A stretch of DNA of 64,000 nt from Stemphylium vesicarium (taxonomy: Eukaryota; Ascomycota; Dothideomycetes; Pleosporales; Pleosporaceae). The stretch covers positions 543,318 through 607,317 of the forward strand of contig QXCR01000003.1 of the NCBI GenBank assembly GCA_004380135.1, read 5' to 3'. Every line of letters starts with the position of its first letter. The first letter of the stretch is position 1. A program made the position numbers and the translations under genes. A model generated the notes under the pieces. That model was not told where the DNA came from. It worked only from the letters and a program-made list of their open reading frames with translations, and ran no database searches. This document shows positions 41,219-54,829 of this stretch, piece after piece.

Positions 41219-43570
41219 CAGAGGGGTGACATAGAAAAAAAGAGTTTTAAAAAGTTACTACTTTTAACGATATATATCTCCAGAACTAGAGAAGCTAGAA
41301 AGAAGATTTTTAAGTTCTAGAAAGAGAACAACTAGCTCTATAACTTGAGATACTAAAGGTTTTAATTAGTAAGCATCTTAGTAGTCTTATAACGCAGTGA
41401 AAATAGAGGTATAAAAAAGATACTACAGAATCTAATATATCTTTTTAATAGTAGTCTTAAAATCTCTAAAAATCTATAATATTGTAGTTTAGACTATAAA
41501 CTATAATACGTTAGAGTTTTAAAAGTTTTTACTTGAAGAATAAAATAATATATTAAAAAGCTTTTTTTTAAAACTTTTTAGGCTTAACTAACTTGTCACG
41601 GTTCGTTGCGCGCGGTCTGTCGCGGTTTCGTGGCGCGCGTTCTGTCACGGTTCGTTGAGCGCGGTCGCTGCGACCCTGGCGTAGACCGCCCCAGATCGGC
41701 ATAGGTTGGGGCAGGGAAGGCTCTGCTAGCGTAAACCCCCCCCCTTTTCCTACCCTTATAAGCAGCGAACCGCTCTAGTAACACTCGATAGAGGATCGCG
41801 CTTGTATACGCTGTGTTGCTCTATCCTAATTTTTACATAACTATGCTAGATAGCTAGTACTTAGTATACTACCTCTTAGCGTCTATTACCGCTTTATATC
41901 TTCTAAGTAAAGATAATATATAATTATCTATAGCCTTTTGCGGTATTAGATCCCACTCTTCTAGTATAGCTTTAATAAAAGCTTCTATACTCTTCTCGCT
42001 AGTACCTAGGCCTAAAGAGGCTCTAGCTCTTTTATTTAGAGTATTTTTAATAAGCTCTAAATATTTTCTATAGGATTTAAATTAGAGCTATAGGAAGGAT
42101 ACTTAAAGAGAGTAATCTTATTTCTAGTAAACTAAAATAAAACCTCTATAGTTTTATAGATTTTAGCGTTATCTTACTAAAACTTCTAACTTAGATAGAA
42201 TAATATATTAGCTTATAAAAAATAAAAAATCTTTAAAATATAGTAAAAAAATTATATAGTTATAGCCTTTTTAAGATAAATATAAAGATTATTAAACTTA
42301 CCTCTTTTTATAGTAGGTTTTACTATAGGTATTAGAACTTTTCTAATATACTTAGTATTAGTAAGGCTAGTAGTAATTTTAGGCGTCTTAATTACTACTA
42401 GCTTAGATCTACTGCCTATCTAAATTGCTCCCTAAATAGAGATAGAGATATCGCGGCCTTTATCTTAGTTAGTATAAGAGCTAAAATTATTCTAAAATAC
42501 TAGAAAAATCTAAAAACATTTCAAGTATTTTTTAGTAATTTTTTTAGAATTTTAAACTTACTTCTTTTAGTTATAGAGACTAAATCCTTTCTAACTCTCT
42601 TATTATAGCGTTTTCTACTATATTCTATTCTAGCTCCGTGCCCACGCTGTATAGCTAACTTATCTGAAAATATAACTTTGTTAAAGTTTATTTTTTAAAT
42701 ATTTTTAAGTGTCTCTTTAGCGTATAAGTAGCGATTTTTTGCTTTTTAACATCTAAAAGTTACTTTTTCTTAGAAGTATTAATAGAGTAGTTCTCTTCTC
42801 TTAGTAGCGTTGTAGGCTTCTAGTAGAAAGATCTAAACTATTATCTTCTATAATACGCTTATTCGTTTTTTTAGGACTTCTAGTTAAGTCTCTATTAATA
42901 GCTCTTTTAGTTCTTTTAGTTATCTTAAAAGAGGAGCCTAGTTTAGGGCTTAAAGTAGGTAGAAGTTTATTATTTTTTCTTTTAATATAATAAAGAGTAT
43001 TAGAAATACTTCTAGAAGATTTTCCTAGAGTATTACTAATAGAAGTAATAGAGTTATTCTCTAATAGTAGAGTAGAAACTTATTCTTTAAATTTTAAAAG
43101 TTTTTAAGATATTACAAGATAATAGAGAAGAGAAATATTAAAAGTAGAAAGAGAAGACTATATAGAAAAACATTAGTAGATTATTATATAATTTTAGCCT
43201 ACTTTTTTAGCGTACTTTAGCTTTAATTCTTTTTTTAAAATTTAAATAAGATAGTAGTACTAGTAAAAGTAAAGCTTACGTAATACTTATATAAGCTAGT
43301 TTTCTATATATTTTTTTTAGAGATTTTTATACGCTAACTAAAAAGTTCTATTAGAATCTATATTATCTTTTTTTTCTCTCTCTTTTTATCGCTATTTAGC
43401 GCTCTAATAGTGCTTATTAAGCTGGTTTTCCAGTCTACTATACTATAGAGCTAGTTATTCTATTTCTAGAACCTAGAAAAGCTTCTTTCTAGCTCTTCTA
43501 GTTCTAAAGTTATAGAGCGTTAAAAGTAGTTACTTTTTAAAGATCTTTTTTTTTCTATGTCACCCCTGTG
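41219..43570 (-). mobile_element. Tc1/mariner-like DNA transposon, RIP-dead
   Basis: Terminal inverted repeats begin CAGAGGGGTGACATAG on the left and CACAGGGGTGACATAG on the right (reverse complement), and TA dinucleotides flank both ends (41217-41218 and 43571-43572). The minus strand carries a ruined DDE transposase: the C-terminal Tc1 block is readable as SNLNPIENI near 42070-42090, with Asp changed to Asn, and tryptophans turned to stops. It contains the solo LTR 41594-41837. Length 2352 bp including that insert. Confidence 0.8.
41594..41837. mobile_element. Solo LTR (244 bp) with TAACT target duplication
   Basis: Starts TGTCACGG and ends TTTTTACA, flanked by perfect 5-bp duplications TAACT (41589-41593 and 41838-41842). 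GC-rich and not RIP-mutated, unlike the Tc1 element around it. It begins with three imperfect tandem copies of a 25-bp unit of the form TGTCACGGTTCGTTG and contains a TTATAAGC promoter-like box near 41755. Confidence 0.85.
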
Positions 43571-43572
43571 TA

Positions 43573-45569
43573 TTATAATTTAGAAGTAATTTTTAATAAA
43601 CTTTCTATAGAAGGTTGTAAATTATAGAAAGAATTATATATAGTTGACGAGTTTAAAGATTAGTTATTCTTATATAGTTTAGATCTTTTTTAGATTTATT
43701 TATATACTTCTCATTAAGATAATAAATCTTAATAATAATTTACTCAAAAATAAACTTTTTTTAAATATAATTGATATTTTAAAGATTATAAATATAGTTT
43801 ATATTACTTAAGCTTTTATAGTATCTTCTTTATATATTCTATATATTCTTTAAGTATATCTTTAGAACATACTAGTATATTATCTAAGTAGGCTATTATA
43901 AAGATTTTTAAATACTTATAAAGGGCCTTATTAATAACTACTTAGAAGATTACTAACGCGTTTATTAAATTAAAAAGTATAAACATTTAATTTTATAGTC
44001 TATAATTTCTTTTAAAAATTATCTTTTATTTATATTCTTTGGTAATTTAAATATAGTAAAATTCTTTCTAAATATTAATTTTATGAATTAATTCAGTCTT
44101 TGAAGTTAAATTATAAGCTTTATTAGTAGTAGTAGTAGTAGTAGTAGATATTAATGCTTTATTATACTACTATTCATCTTTTATAGTTAATGTATAGTTA
44201 TCATCTTCTATTAGCTTTCTTAAAAAAGTATAAGTAAAGCTATTAGGCCATTACTCTTATGAATAAATTATTTACTTAGGTTCTTTCTAGGGCACTTATA
44301 AAATTTTAGCTTATACTTAGGAATAATTAAATATATTAGTTTTAGAATAAGTTTAGCTTTTTCTTAAATATAGATTTTATAATTTTACTTTTAATAATTT
44401 ACTAATTTAGTTATATCTATTTTCTTAAATAGTTCTCTAAATTCATTTATATTATATTCCTTTAAATTTTTTAGTAGTATAGACTCTTGCTTTTTAATTA
44501 TAGCGCGTTTTAATTTTATAATTCAAATTTTCCTAAAGTTCTTCTTTTAGATCTTTATAATTTTTTAAAGTAGAATCTTACTAATTCTCTTATTTTTAAA
44601 TAAGCTTTAAACTATTAGGCGTATCTCTTTTTATACTCTGGTAATTTTACGCGTAAGTTCTTAGCTAAGTATTATTATCTTTAGCTAATTAAAAACTAAA
44701 GTATACTTAATTAATTAATTATAACTAGTGAATATTACTTTTTTTTACTATCTATAATATTAATATCTATTTAGTTTTATATCTTTATTATATTTAGTAA
44801 TACTATATTAGTCTTTAATCTTATTATATTACTCTTATATCTTATTAACTTCTTATTAGCTAATACTACTAATACTTATTATTTTTAATCTTAGTAATAT
44901 AAATTATATCTTTCTACTAGTTATAATAAGATATTTATCTAGATAGTTCTTTTGTTAATAGTTATCATTAGTTTATGTCTATATCTTAAGACTTCTATTC
45001 TTAATTAGAGATTTTATAGATTTATATCTTATATATTATAGAGAGTTTTTTTAGACTACTTATACTAACGTAACATTATTCTTAGTAGTTTTCTAGTTTT
45101 TTAACTATATAACTTTTCTTTTTCTAAGAAAGTAGCCTATACTATACTTAGTATTGTAGTAAATTATATAGCTATTATTATAGTAGAATATATATTATAA
45201 ATGGTATAAGAAATAAGTCTCTAATTAGTAAGTATATTCTTTATATACTATTTATACTTTATTAGTCTATTCTTATTTATTCATTTTTAAACTTAGTTCT
45301 CTTTTTAAGTTTACTGAGATTTTTTTTTAAACTATAAAGTTTTTTATTATTTTCTATAATAACTTCTTTTATCGCCTCTTTAATTTCTTAACTAGTAAAA
45401 GTAATTTATTATCTTTAGCTATATTTATTCGCTAAGTAGTTAGTCTATTTACACTTTTAATATTATTATACTATTACTACGTAGACCTTTTAGTTAGTAA
45501 GTTAGACTTTATCCTAACTTATTATATTCTTAGCTTTAATTGCTTAGAAGAGGAGCTTATATAGCACTA
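43573..45569 (-). mobile_element. Ty3/Gypsy pol relic, minus strand
   Basis: On the minus strand near 43870-43970 the reverse transcriptase core is readable as YLDNILVCSKD, from the canonical YLDDIL with the second Asp mutated to Asn, preceded by an NALVIFQ-like block. Many stops come from RIP. Its gag part appears to continue at 60905-61893, separated by the Tc1-like element 45577-60904. A TAG trinucleotide run lies near 44123-44149. Confidence 0.65.
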
Positions 45570-46280
45570 AGCCAAAAGTCTGTTCGCGCTAAACGCCCGG
45601 GCCCAAGAACAATATGAGATTATAAGACGGGTATTTTCTACAACACTATACAACTCTATTAATATAACGTCTTTTAGCACTAAAACTTTATTTAATTAAA
45701 TACTTATAGGTGAATTATTAGAAACGTAACGCGTATATATCTTAGCCTAGGTTAACGCTAGTCTATTAACGCACGAAATTAGTGAGATACTAGATTATAC
45801 ACAACGTGCTATGTAGAAGATTATCGCGCGATAGAAATTAACTACCTACTATACTAAGAATAATTATATAGGTCGCCTACTAATCTTAACTAGTAGAGAT
45901 TATTATTATCTTCTTATTATTATAAAAAAGATCTTATAATTAAGTATAGCGCTTTTTATATAGCCGCGGGCCTTAATAGTAATAAAATAATACTACTAGT
46001 TTTATATTAAACTATCGCCCGCGCACTTATAAGTATAAACTACTCTAAGTATAGAGCTACCTAGAGGCCTAAGATTAACGTAACTATTACTAAACTTCGC
46101 TATGAATAGGCTCTATAATAGGCTAGTTTCGACTGGGATCGTACTACTCTAAAGTTCAGCGATGAGTGCAGCATTGCCCGCGGATCTGGCCGCAACCCTT
46201 GCTGGGTTTGGCGTTTAACAGCGAACAAATGGAGGCATGAGATGGTAGAGGAGAAGGAGACTAGCCAGCAGCCAGCTCGC

Positions 46281-46566
46281 TGTAACAGATAACAAGCAAA
46301 GGCCTCTCCCTAACGAAGGATGCGATGTTGGCACTTGTAGTCGCATAAGCCGAAAGTTAATAATTAGCGTAGGGCGCGTAGGTTACATTAAATACTATCT
46401 TACTAAGGTTAACTATCCTACTAAGATAAATATAGTAAGTAATAAAAAGATAGACTACTATTATAACTATTTTATAAAGGGATAAATCTAAGAAATAGAT
46501 AAACTAGTTATTAAACTAGTAATAAGAATATAAGATTAGAAAGATTTTATTATTTCTTTTCTAGTT
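46281..46566 (+). repeat. 5' LTR-like end of the composite block
   Basis: Begins with TG and shares its first 115 bp with the mutated fragment at 40489. The first 140 bp retain CA/TG and look little mutated; the rest is AT-rich. The right boundary is set where a second TGTAAC motif starts (46566, TGTAACGGGCTAAACGCC), which itself resembles the start of the solo LTR at 57523. Confidence 0.5.
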
Positions 46567-46899
46567 GTAACGGGCTAAACGCCCTTTAGTGGAGCTCCTT
46601 AATAGAATCTTGGTAAACGCGTCCGATAGACGCTTAGATCACCTCGGACTAATGTTTATCTAGTAGGTAGATAAATACTAGCGTAGATAAACTAATAGCT
46701 CCTTATTAAATATAACTACTATATACTTAGCCTTACTATTAGCTATCTACTTCTTAAGTGCTTCTAGAGCTAGCCTCTTATATTTTATATTTAATCCTAA
46801 TTAATAGAGCCTCCTCGCGAAGCTCTATTAACGCGTTACGCGTTAAGCTTCTTAACTACTACTTTATTACGTACGTGTAGGTTAACCTACTATATAGAA

Positions 46900-49634
46900 T
46901 TAGTATTATTTATAATATAAAAGGCCTTTAGATAATAGCTAGATAATCTACTATAAAATAGTAAGTCTATCTAGTAACTCTTTATAAGAAGTAGTTACTA
47001 AAAATTAACGCGTTATAATAAATTAATAAAGTAGTAGCTAGTTAGAAGTAAGCCTTAATAAAAAGCCGTATATAATATCTTTAAAGGCTAAAGACCTAAA
47101 TACTAATACTATATAAAAGACTAAAGGCTAGTTAGAGCTTTAAGTAGAAGATAGATATAAGTCTATTAATAGCTACTTATAAGTATAAAAATAAGCTTTA
47201 GTTAAAGTCTTATTAGATTTCTAAGTAAAGATATAAGCTATAATTAAATATCTCTTATATAAAAGAGAATTTTAATTATTATAAGTATAAAAGTAATATA
47301 AGTCGCTAAAAGCTATAATAGAAGTCTAGTATTAGACTAGTAAAGATTACTTTAAGTATTTAAAGACTATTTAGAAGGCGCTATAAAGACGTAAGTATAT
47401 AAGAAGATCTACTTAAGTCCCTATTATAAAGAAGTAGGCTATAGAGAGACTACTTATAAGTCAATTAAAGAGTAATTAGAAACCCTATAATTAAAATAGA
47501 TAAGAATAATAACACTAGAGACGTCTAATAATTAATTGAAAAAAAGATAATAATATTTCTAATCTAAATATAGAAGAGCTAGCTACTTAAATAATAGTAA
47601 AGAGTTAAGTAGGTATATTAGATAAAGAGATTTTATAAGAGATTACTTAGATACTAAGAAAAAATAATTAAAAAGAAGCTATAATTAGGCCTACTATTAA
47701 AGCTATAGTTAAGAGGTTAGTAATAATAGATAGTAAAAGTTTATCTAAGTAAGAAAGCTCGCTAAAGGCTAAGTATCACTCTATAGCTATAATAATTACG
47801 TAGATAATAGAAATATTAAACCTAATAGCTAGCTAACTAGAAGTGCTAAAATAGAAGTAGGGTAATAGACGCTTAAACGCCTCGCCTACTCTTACTATCT
47901 CTCTACTACCTAAGGCTACTAAAATACTCTAAGCTACTACGCGTAGGAATAAGTACTTATACTTAGAACTATTTAATAGGGACTATATAAGATACCTATT
48001 ATTCTTGTATAAAGTAAAGGCTAAGCTACGTAATAATTATATAGATACGTCTAATATAATCTAGATTAATTATATAGCTAGTAGATATACTAATAAAGCC
48101 TTAGACGTCTTATTTTTATAAATAAAATAAAACTAGCTCTATAGCTTAGTAGAAGACTTATAGACCTTTTTAAATTAGTAGTATAATAACTATTACTTTA
48201 AGCTAAAGGCTCTTAGTTAGCTATTAAATATATAATAAGATAAGCGTTCTATATAAGATTACTATATAGAGTTTAACTAACTTAAGCTCTAGTTAAAAAA
48301 ATACCTTAGCTATATAAGTAAGAAAAGTATATTTATTAAGGGACTTCTTTTAAAACTTTAAGAAGTACTTACTAATATTAATAATAGTATTTCTTTTAAA
48401 GAGCTAGTCTATAAAGTAGTAAGAATAGTAGATAACCTATACTATATAGAACTAGCTACTAGAGCGAGTAGGAGTACGTAACTATACGCAAGAGAGATTC
48501 TAACGTATACTTAGACTATATCTTAGAGTAAAGAAATAGACTAGGAGCCTATAAGAGTAAATAAGGCTAATATATAAAGGAAGAGACTTAAGGGAAGTAT
48601 CTTTACCTATTACGCGTATAGTAAAGAAGGGTACTTTATTAGAGAATACTTAGAGATAATTAAAATATAGAAAACTTATCTAGTATAAGATAAAAAGTAC
48701 TTAGAATACTTAAATAGTATATTAGAAAAAGAATAGCTCTAAGCTAGAGTCTTAGCTTAAAGCTTTAGAAGATAGATTAGAATACTTATAGTAAATAAAA
48801 CTAATTTTAATAGAAGCATATATATACATTATTACTAATTATTAATATAATTAATAATAATATCTTTAATATAATAGTATTAATAGATAATAGTTACTTA
48901 TACTATAGCTTAGTAAATAAAAGATTTGCTAATTAAAACTTTCTTAAGCGCTTCTTTATCCCCTCTTATAGAATTAAAGAAATAAATAAGAAAATATTCT
49001 AAATAATTAGAATTATCTAATAAATATTTAAGATATATAAGTATAAAAAAAGTCTTTATATATAAATTATTAATATACTAAAAGAAAATTTTATCTTAGA
49101 AAAGAGTTAATTAGATAATTATAAGATATCTATTAGCTTAGCTAGAAAGAACTTCTATATCTACTTAATAAGTATCTAAATATAAATAGAGAAATAGAAG
49201 AAACTACTATCTAAATTATTATAAGTAAATATAGTAGTATTTATTATATTAACTTATAAGAAAAGTCTAAGTAAAGTTTAAGTATTTACTATACTAATTA
49301 TAAATATTAATAAAGCATTATAATCTAAAAAGAAGATAAATATAAAAATAATACTATTTATTTAGTATTAAGAGTTCCATAAGCTATTTAATCTAAAAAA
49401 GATAAATAAGCTACTTTTATATAGAGGTCTAGAAGTAGACGATAAAATTAAACTTAACTTAAAACACGCTTAACTACTATAAAGGCCGCTATATAGTATA
49501 TCTAAAAGAGAGTTATTAGTTTTACGTAAGGAGCTTACGTCTCTATTTAAAAATGAATTTATCTAAATTAGTAGCTTACTAGTAGCTATGCTAATATTAT
49601 TTATAAAAAGGTTAAAAGAAGGCATTTACCTTTA
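46900..49634 (+). mobile_element. Ty3/Gypsy relic: gag, protease, start of RT
   Basis: RIP-saturated. Recognisable in order: a Gag-like region about 47800-48560, a CCHC zinc knuckle near 48605-48655 with cysteines turned to Tyr, an aspartic protease-like segment near 48878-48960, and the first part of a reverse transcriptase (SKRELLVLRKELTSL, LILFIKRLKEG) at 49500-49634. It is cut at 49634 by the pogo-like element. Confidence 0.65.
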
Positions 49635-51481
49635 ACGTAAAGCACCACCGAGCCAGCCACACCACCAAGCTAGCCACTTTTTCTTAGCATTACGAACACC
49701 ATATACGAAATAGTTAATTACTTAAAATTATCTATAAATTCTACGTACGATACACTTATAATAGATTTAGAATCTTCTTCTATATTATTTTAGTATATAT
49801 AGGCGTAATACTTAGTCTTACTATAGTTACTATAGCGCTATTAAGCTAGTTAGGCTCTTTCTTAATTACTACTACTACGTGCTCTTTTTAATACTATACT
49901 ATCTATAGCTACACTTTTAGCTATAGATAATACTACTATACTATACTCTATCGTGCCGCCATGCTAGACCTGCTTTCTCTTCCAAGTTTTACGCTTAGTT
50001 ATCGCGGCTAATTACTCTTTAAGCTCATAGATGCGAGCAGCTTATATAGTATTTTAGTATAGTATCTCCTTAGCTCCTTTAATAAGCTTTAAGACGCCTT
50101 CTCTAGCTTCTTCTAGCAATCGTGCGATAGTATCACTTATAAGCCTTACTTATAAGCTAAATTCGTATATATTACTTAGTATTTAAGACTACTAGGGCGA
50201 TTCTAGTAAGGCTATAGGTAGTAGCGTATAAAGATAGACTTTAAAGTAATTAAGAACTCTCTACGTATTAATAGGAACTAGCTCTACTATCTTAAAGGCC
50301 TTTTTATAATTTTTATATATAAATATATTAAAAAATGCGTCTTTAAAGGCTAGAAGAAAGCCTTCTTTATTAATATAGAAGACGCGTTATAATACTAAGC
50401 CTTATACGCGTTAGAAGTACTTTAGTTTTAATAGTAAGAAATTTACTATATTAAGTAGCTAAAATATATATAATAAGTAAGTAGGTATATAGAGAGTTAG
50501 AATCTTCTATATAAGATAGAAGTCTTTAAAATTCTAGTTAAGGTAGCTCTTATAGCTCTCTAAGATAAGTAGCCTATATAATCTTTTCTAACGCGACTTT
50601 ATATATTAGTTAAAATACTTTAACTACTTAAGGCTAAGCTAATTATTTATCTACTTATTCTCTAATATAGAGAGCTTCTAGTTATATAGAATATTCTTCT
50701 TCTTATACTAAGTAGAGATATAAATACGCCCTTTATAGATAATAAAGGGTAGAATAGTATAGCCTATAATATAGATACTCTAGATTATTATAATCTACTC
50801 TCTATTATTTAGCTAGATAAGATTTAGTCTTATATAACGTTTTAAATCTATAATTACCTTTATTAAGCTAATAACGCTTATCTAAAAGCCTATCTTATTA
50901 AAGTTATAAATATTATTATTAAAGACTCTATACTTAGCTTTTATCTCTTATATAAGCTTAAATTAGGCGCTAATAATCTTTAGGTCCTTCTAGAGTATTC
51001 TCTAATAATTCTTTATTTAATTAAAGGCTATCTTAAGCTCCTCTATATACTAAATAAAGCGCTCTATCTAGTTCTTACTAATAAGTATCCTACCGCGTAT
51101 AGCTAGTAGTTTATCTATAATATCTACTATCTCTTATAGCTAGGGTCAAACTCTCGCGAATTAAGCTTAAAAATATATTATATAACTATTTACTCTTCTA
51201 TTATAAAGAGCTTCTAGCTATTTAGTAGTATTTCGCGTTAAAATTAGATTTCGCGGAGTTAGTTAGAGAGCCGCTAATATTATACGCTAAAGATAGTAAT
51301 AGCGCGTTATAGGGTCTAAATTAACATAAGGTATAGACTTAAAGGATAAGTTTAATTCTACCCTCTAATTAATCTAAAATTATTATATATTATAATTGCA
51401 TCGCTATTTATACGTGGTGTTCGCGGTGCTAAGAAAAAGTGGCTAGCTTGGTGGTGTGGCCGGCTCGGTGGTGCTTTACGT
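49635..51481 (-). mobile_element. Pogo/Fot1-like DNA transposon C (1847 bp)
   Basis: Flanking TA duplications (49633-49634 and 51482-51483). Inverted repeats of at least 55 bp start ACGTAAAGCACCACCGAGCC on both ends. The minus strand encodes a ruined pogo-type DDE transposase: NRE-x-IIIIQSIY, ILPFIIYKGRIYIS and RLLILESYKSYLN, the last corresponding to LLILDGHxSH with Asp and His lost. Confidence 0.82.
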
Positions 51482-52581
51482 TAACTCTCTAAATATTAAA
51501 AATAATATTTTTATAACTAGTCTTAAAAGAGAAAAGTATTATTTTAAGAAAAAAATACTCTCTAAAACTATATATATATATTAAAATTCTACTAAATTTT
51601 AGTCTAATTTTTTAATTAGTATTTTAAAACACTATATTATAACATCTTATATTATATAGTAAGGTAATATTAAGAGTAATCGTAATATTTTAGTTAATAT
51701 TTTATTAATTAGTATTAGATATATTTATAAAGACCTCGCGTGTAATCTAAAACTTTATTAAGATTTACTATTTTATATTATCTATTTAATGAATTTACTA
51801 GAATTTTATTTAATAGTAGAGAAGTTTCTTAAATTATTACTCTAAAACTACAATTTAATAATTATAATAAGTTTATATAACTCTATATTATAAATACTAG
51901 CTAATATAAGCTAATACTTAGCTAGCTATAGATAAATAAGTATTAGGTAAATCTAGACTATACTAATAAAAAGTTAGTCTTTACTACTTAGTAATATATA
52001 GAATATTACCTAAAAGCTACTTAAGTTCCTATCCTTTTACCTAATAGCTAGTAAGATAATAATAATAATACTTATATCTAAACTCTAAAACTTAAATATA
52101 TACTATAATAATAGTATAATTATTAGCTGCCTAAGATAAAGCGCTAGCTAAATAAATTTATATTTTAATCTATATCTAACTCTAACTCTAATTATACCCT
52201 ACTAATGTTAGAATATAAGCTTAATTAAGCTTAAGTAAGCCTTAGTAAGCTTAAGGAAGCATTAGTACTCTTTTAGCTAGAATAGCACTACTATAGCTAT
52301 TACGTTCTTATACGCGTAACCTATGACGTATAGATTACGTTTACCTAGGTTATCTATTAGTAAGATAGAATATTCTAGATAACCTAGCATTTGTATATAA
52401 TAACGAGTAGACAGCGATTATACCTTAGTATCTAACTCCCCCCTTTATATCTAATAGAGATACTTTTAACTCTAGTTCCTATCTTCCGCTATTAATAATA
52501 CTATTACTAATAGTATTAGTAATCCTCAACTATAACTTTTCTACAATTAATAAATAAGTAAAATAACTTATTAAAGTTATA
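51482..52581. mobile_element. AT-rich retroelement remnant
   Basis: RIP-saturated DNA between elements C and A. An LTR-like stretch beginning TGTTAGAATATAAGC lies at about 52208. No protein domain could be read with confidence. Confidence 0.35.
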
Positions 52582-54429
52582 ACGTACCTCAGGGGTTCGC
52601 CGCCCACACGGGTTGGCCGCCCACTTTTGCCAAGCCCCCACCAAAACCACCACATTCTGGCGCAAAACAGCCCACTTTAGCCCTATATAGAGTAAAAGAA
52701 TATAAGATGTTATTTAGAGTCTACTTCTACTACTTACTTACACGTACGCGCGTTATGCCTAGTCTAATTACACTATCTATAGCGCCTTTGAGTTAGCTTA
52801 CCTCCTTTAGCGCGTACCTACTTCTTTATCTTCTTCTTATTACTACGCGCCTTAAATTCCTTTAGAGTAATTAGACGAGCTCTATCCTTAATTATTAAGA
52901 TCTCTTCTACCTAAATTAGCTTTCTTTTATATAATTTCTATTACGTAGTAACCTTATTTACTACCTAAAACTCTATAATCTTCTTTTACGCTAATACTAG
53001 CTTATATATAATAATTACTATTTTCTTTAAGACCTTCTTAAAGGCCTCTACTATAAATATTAGTAAGTTATCTATATACTTCTAAATCTTTACCTTTATA
53101 AGTAGTAATTATAATTTTAGTTTAAGAGTATTACTTAGAGTTTATAACTACTAATACTTATTATTAATAAGTAGTAATTAAAATAGAGTACGTAACTAAG
53201 TATTAAAGGCTATTATAATTTATTTTAAGTTAAATAGAACTAATCTAGTACTTTAAAACTCTCTTTAGATATTATTAGAAATAATTACTATATTATAGGC
53301 ATATATAAAGTATAGTAGAAACTTAAGTTTTATAATATAAGTAATCTAATTATATATAAGATCTTTAGCTTAGCGCCTATACGCCTTCTTTAAAAAGATA
53401 AAATAATCTATATTAAGAGGCTATAAGAGGTGCGATAAGTGTAGAGGTATATAGATAGTAATAATCTTATTTTCCTTATAGTATTACTAGAATATAAATA
53501 AGTTATAGCTCTTATAGCTATTAATAATAAAGAGCTAATAAGCGCCTATAACTCTTCTTTTTATAAACTTATTAAAGTACTTTAACTACTTTAGCCTAAG
53601 TTTATTTATTATCTAATTATTCTTAGAGACTATAATAATCTAATTCTAAAATAGATTCTTCTTTTTATACTAGATAGAGAGGTAATAGTAGCCCTTAAAG
53701 ATAATAAAGAGTAAAATAGCTTACTCTATCGCGTTAATACTCTAAATAAATATTATCTACTCTCTATTATCTTATTATAATACTTTTAGCTATTCTTATC
53801 TCTCTAAAGCTATAATAACTATCTAAGTTAATATTTAGCTTATTATAAAGCCTAACTTATTAAAGTTATACGTATCTTTATTCTAGATACCGTACTTAGC
53901 TTTTATATTAGCTACTAGGCGAAACTAGCTCTAGATAACTATAGGATCCTCGTAGAGCGCTGTCTTATAATCGTACTTATAATTAAACTTTATTATAAAC
54001 TTAGGGCGGCTCTTAACCCACGTACTAGGCCAATTTACGCCAACCTAGCCTAGATTGCGCTCTGCGCGCATGTAATTGGCTATATCGGCTATAGCTGCGA
54101 GCCTAGGGGGAAATCCGCGTGTGATAAGCTTAAGTATATACTTAATAACCACCTCATCCTTAAGCTTAGTTAGATTCCTTAATTTAGGCTAGCGATCTAC
54201 TTATAAAGGGCGTCTAGCGCGTTAATTACTTAGTGTCTTCTAAGGAACGTTATAGATAGCTATAGCGAATTATAAGAAGAGTATCGCGTCTCTATTAAGA
54301 GCTTAAAGAGTAGTCTATACCTAACGTTCCTTAGAAGAGTCTATCTAGTGTTGTTGTTAAGGTATTGCGTAGATAGGGAGAGTTTGATGGGGGCTTGGCA
54401 AAAGTGGGCGGCCAACCCGTGAGGTACGT
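52582..54429 (-). mobile_element. Pogo/Fot1-like DNA transposon A (1848 bp)
   Basis: TA duplications at 52580-52581 and 54430-54431. The termini start ACGTACCTCA. The left end then has two tandem units of the type GGGTTsGCCGCCCAC, the right end only one; both continue with TTTTGCCAAGCCCCCA. The minus strand carries remnants of the same transposase block as element C (DNRE-x-IIFI, AILLFIIFKG). The body is RIP-saturated but the outer 80-100 bp are not. Confidence 0.82.
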
Positions 54430-54431
54430 TA

Positions 54432-54829
54432 CCTAAAACTTAATATCCACTATATAAGTACTACTTTATTTATAAGCTTAATACGTAAGAGAGGCTATAA
54501 AATCTATACTATTAGTATTACTAATATTAATAAGGTATTAGCTAAAAAGAAGTATACTAATTTATTTCTAAAAGTTCCTTTTAAATATTATAATTTAATA
54601 GACGTCTTCTTATAAGAAGGTTCTAATAAGCTACCTCTATAATAATTATATAATTATAAGATTAAAATAACATTCACTAAATAATATAGGTTTAGTTTAT
54701 TATATAATATATTCTAGAATAAACTTAAGGTTCTACGTAAGTACTTTAAAGACTGTCTATTAAAGAAATTTATTTATATAAACTTCTCTTCTATTACCTA
54801 CCCTATTATTTTTATTAAGAAACTTAGTA
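54432..54829 (+). mobile_element. Ty3/Gypsy RT N-terminal segment (part 1 of a split pol)
   Basis: Plus-strand relic reading FSLLYNIF-x-NKLKVLRKYFKD, then FIYINFSSITYPIIFIKKLS, the standard entry of a Gypsy reverse transcriptase. It is interrupted at the TA of element B and resumes at 56694. Confidence 0.65.

Noticed and set aside
41596..41784. 62-codon minus frame in the GC-rich LTR
   Set aside because: Created by the tandem GC-rich units of a solo LTR; not a gene.
44123..44149. TAG/TAC trinucleotide run as a CRISPR-like or satellite array
   Set aside because: Simple microsatellite within an AT-rich relic; no spacer structure.
46566..46600. Second LTR start as a separate solo LTR
   Set aside because: It resembles the start of the LTR at 57523 but no matching end or target duplication was found.
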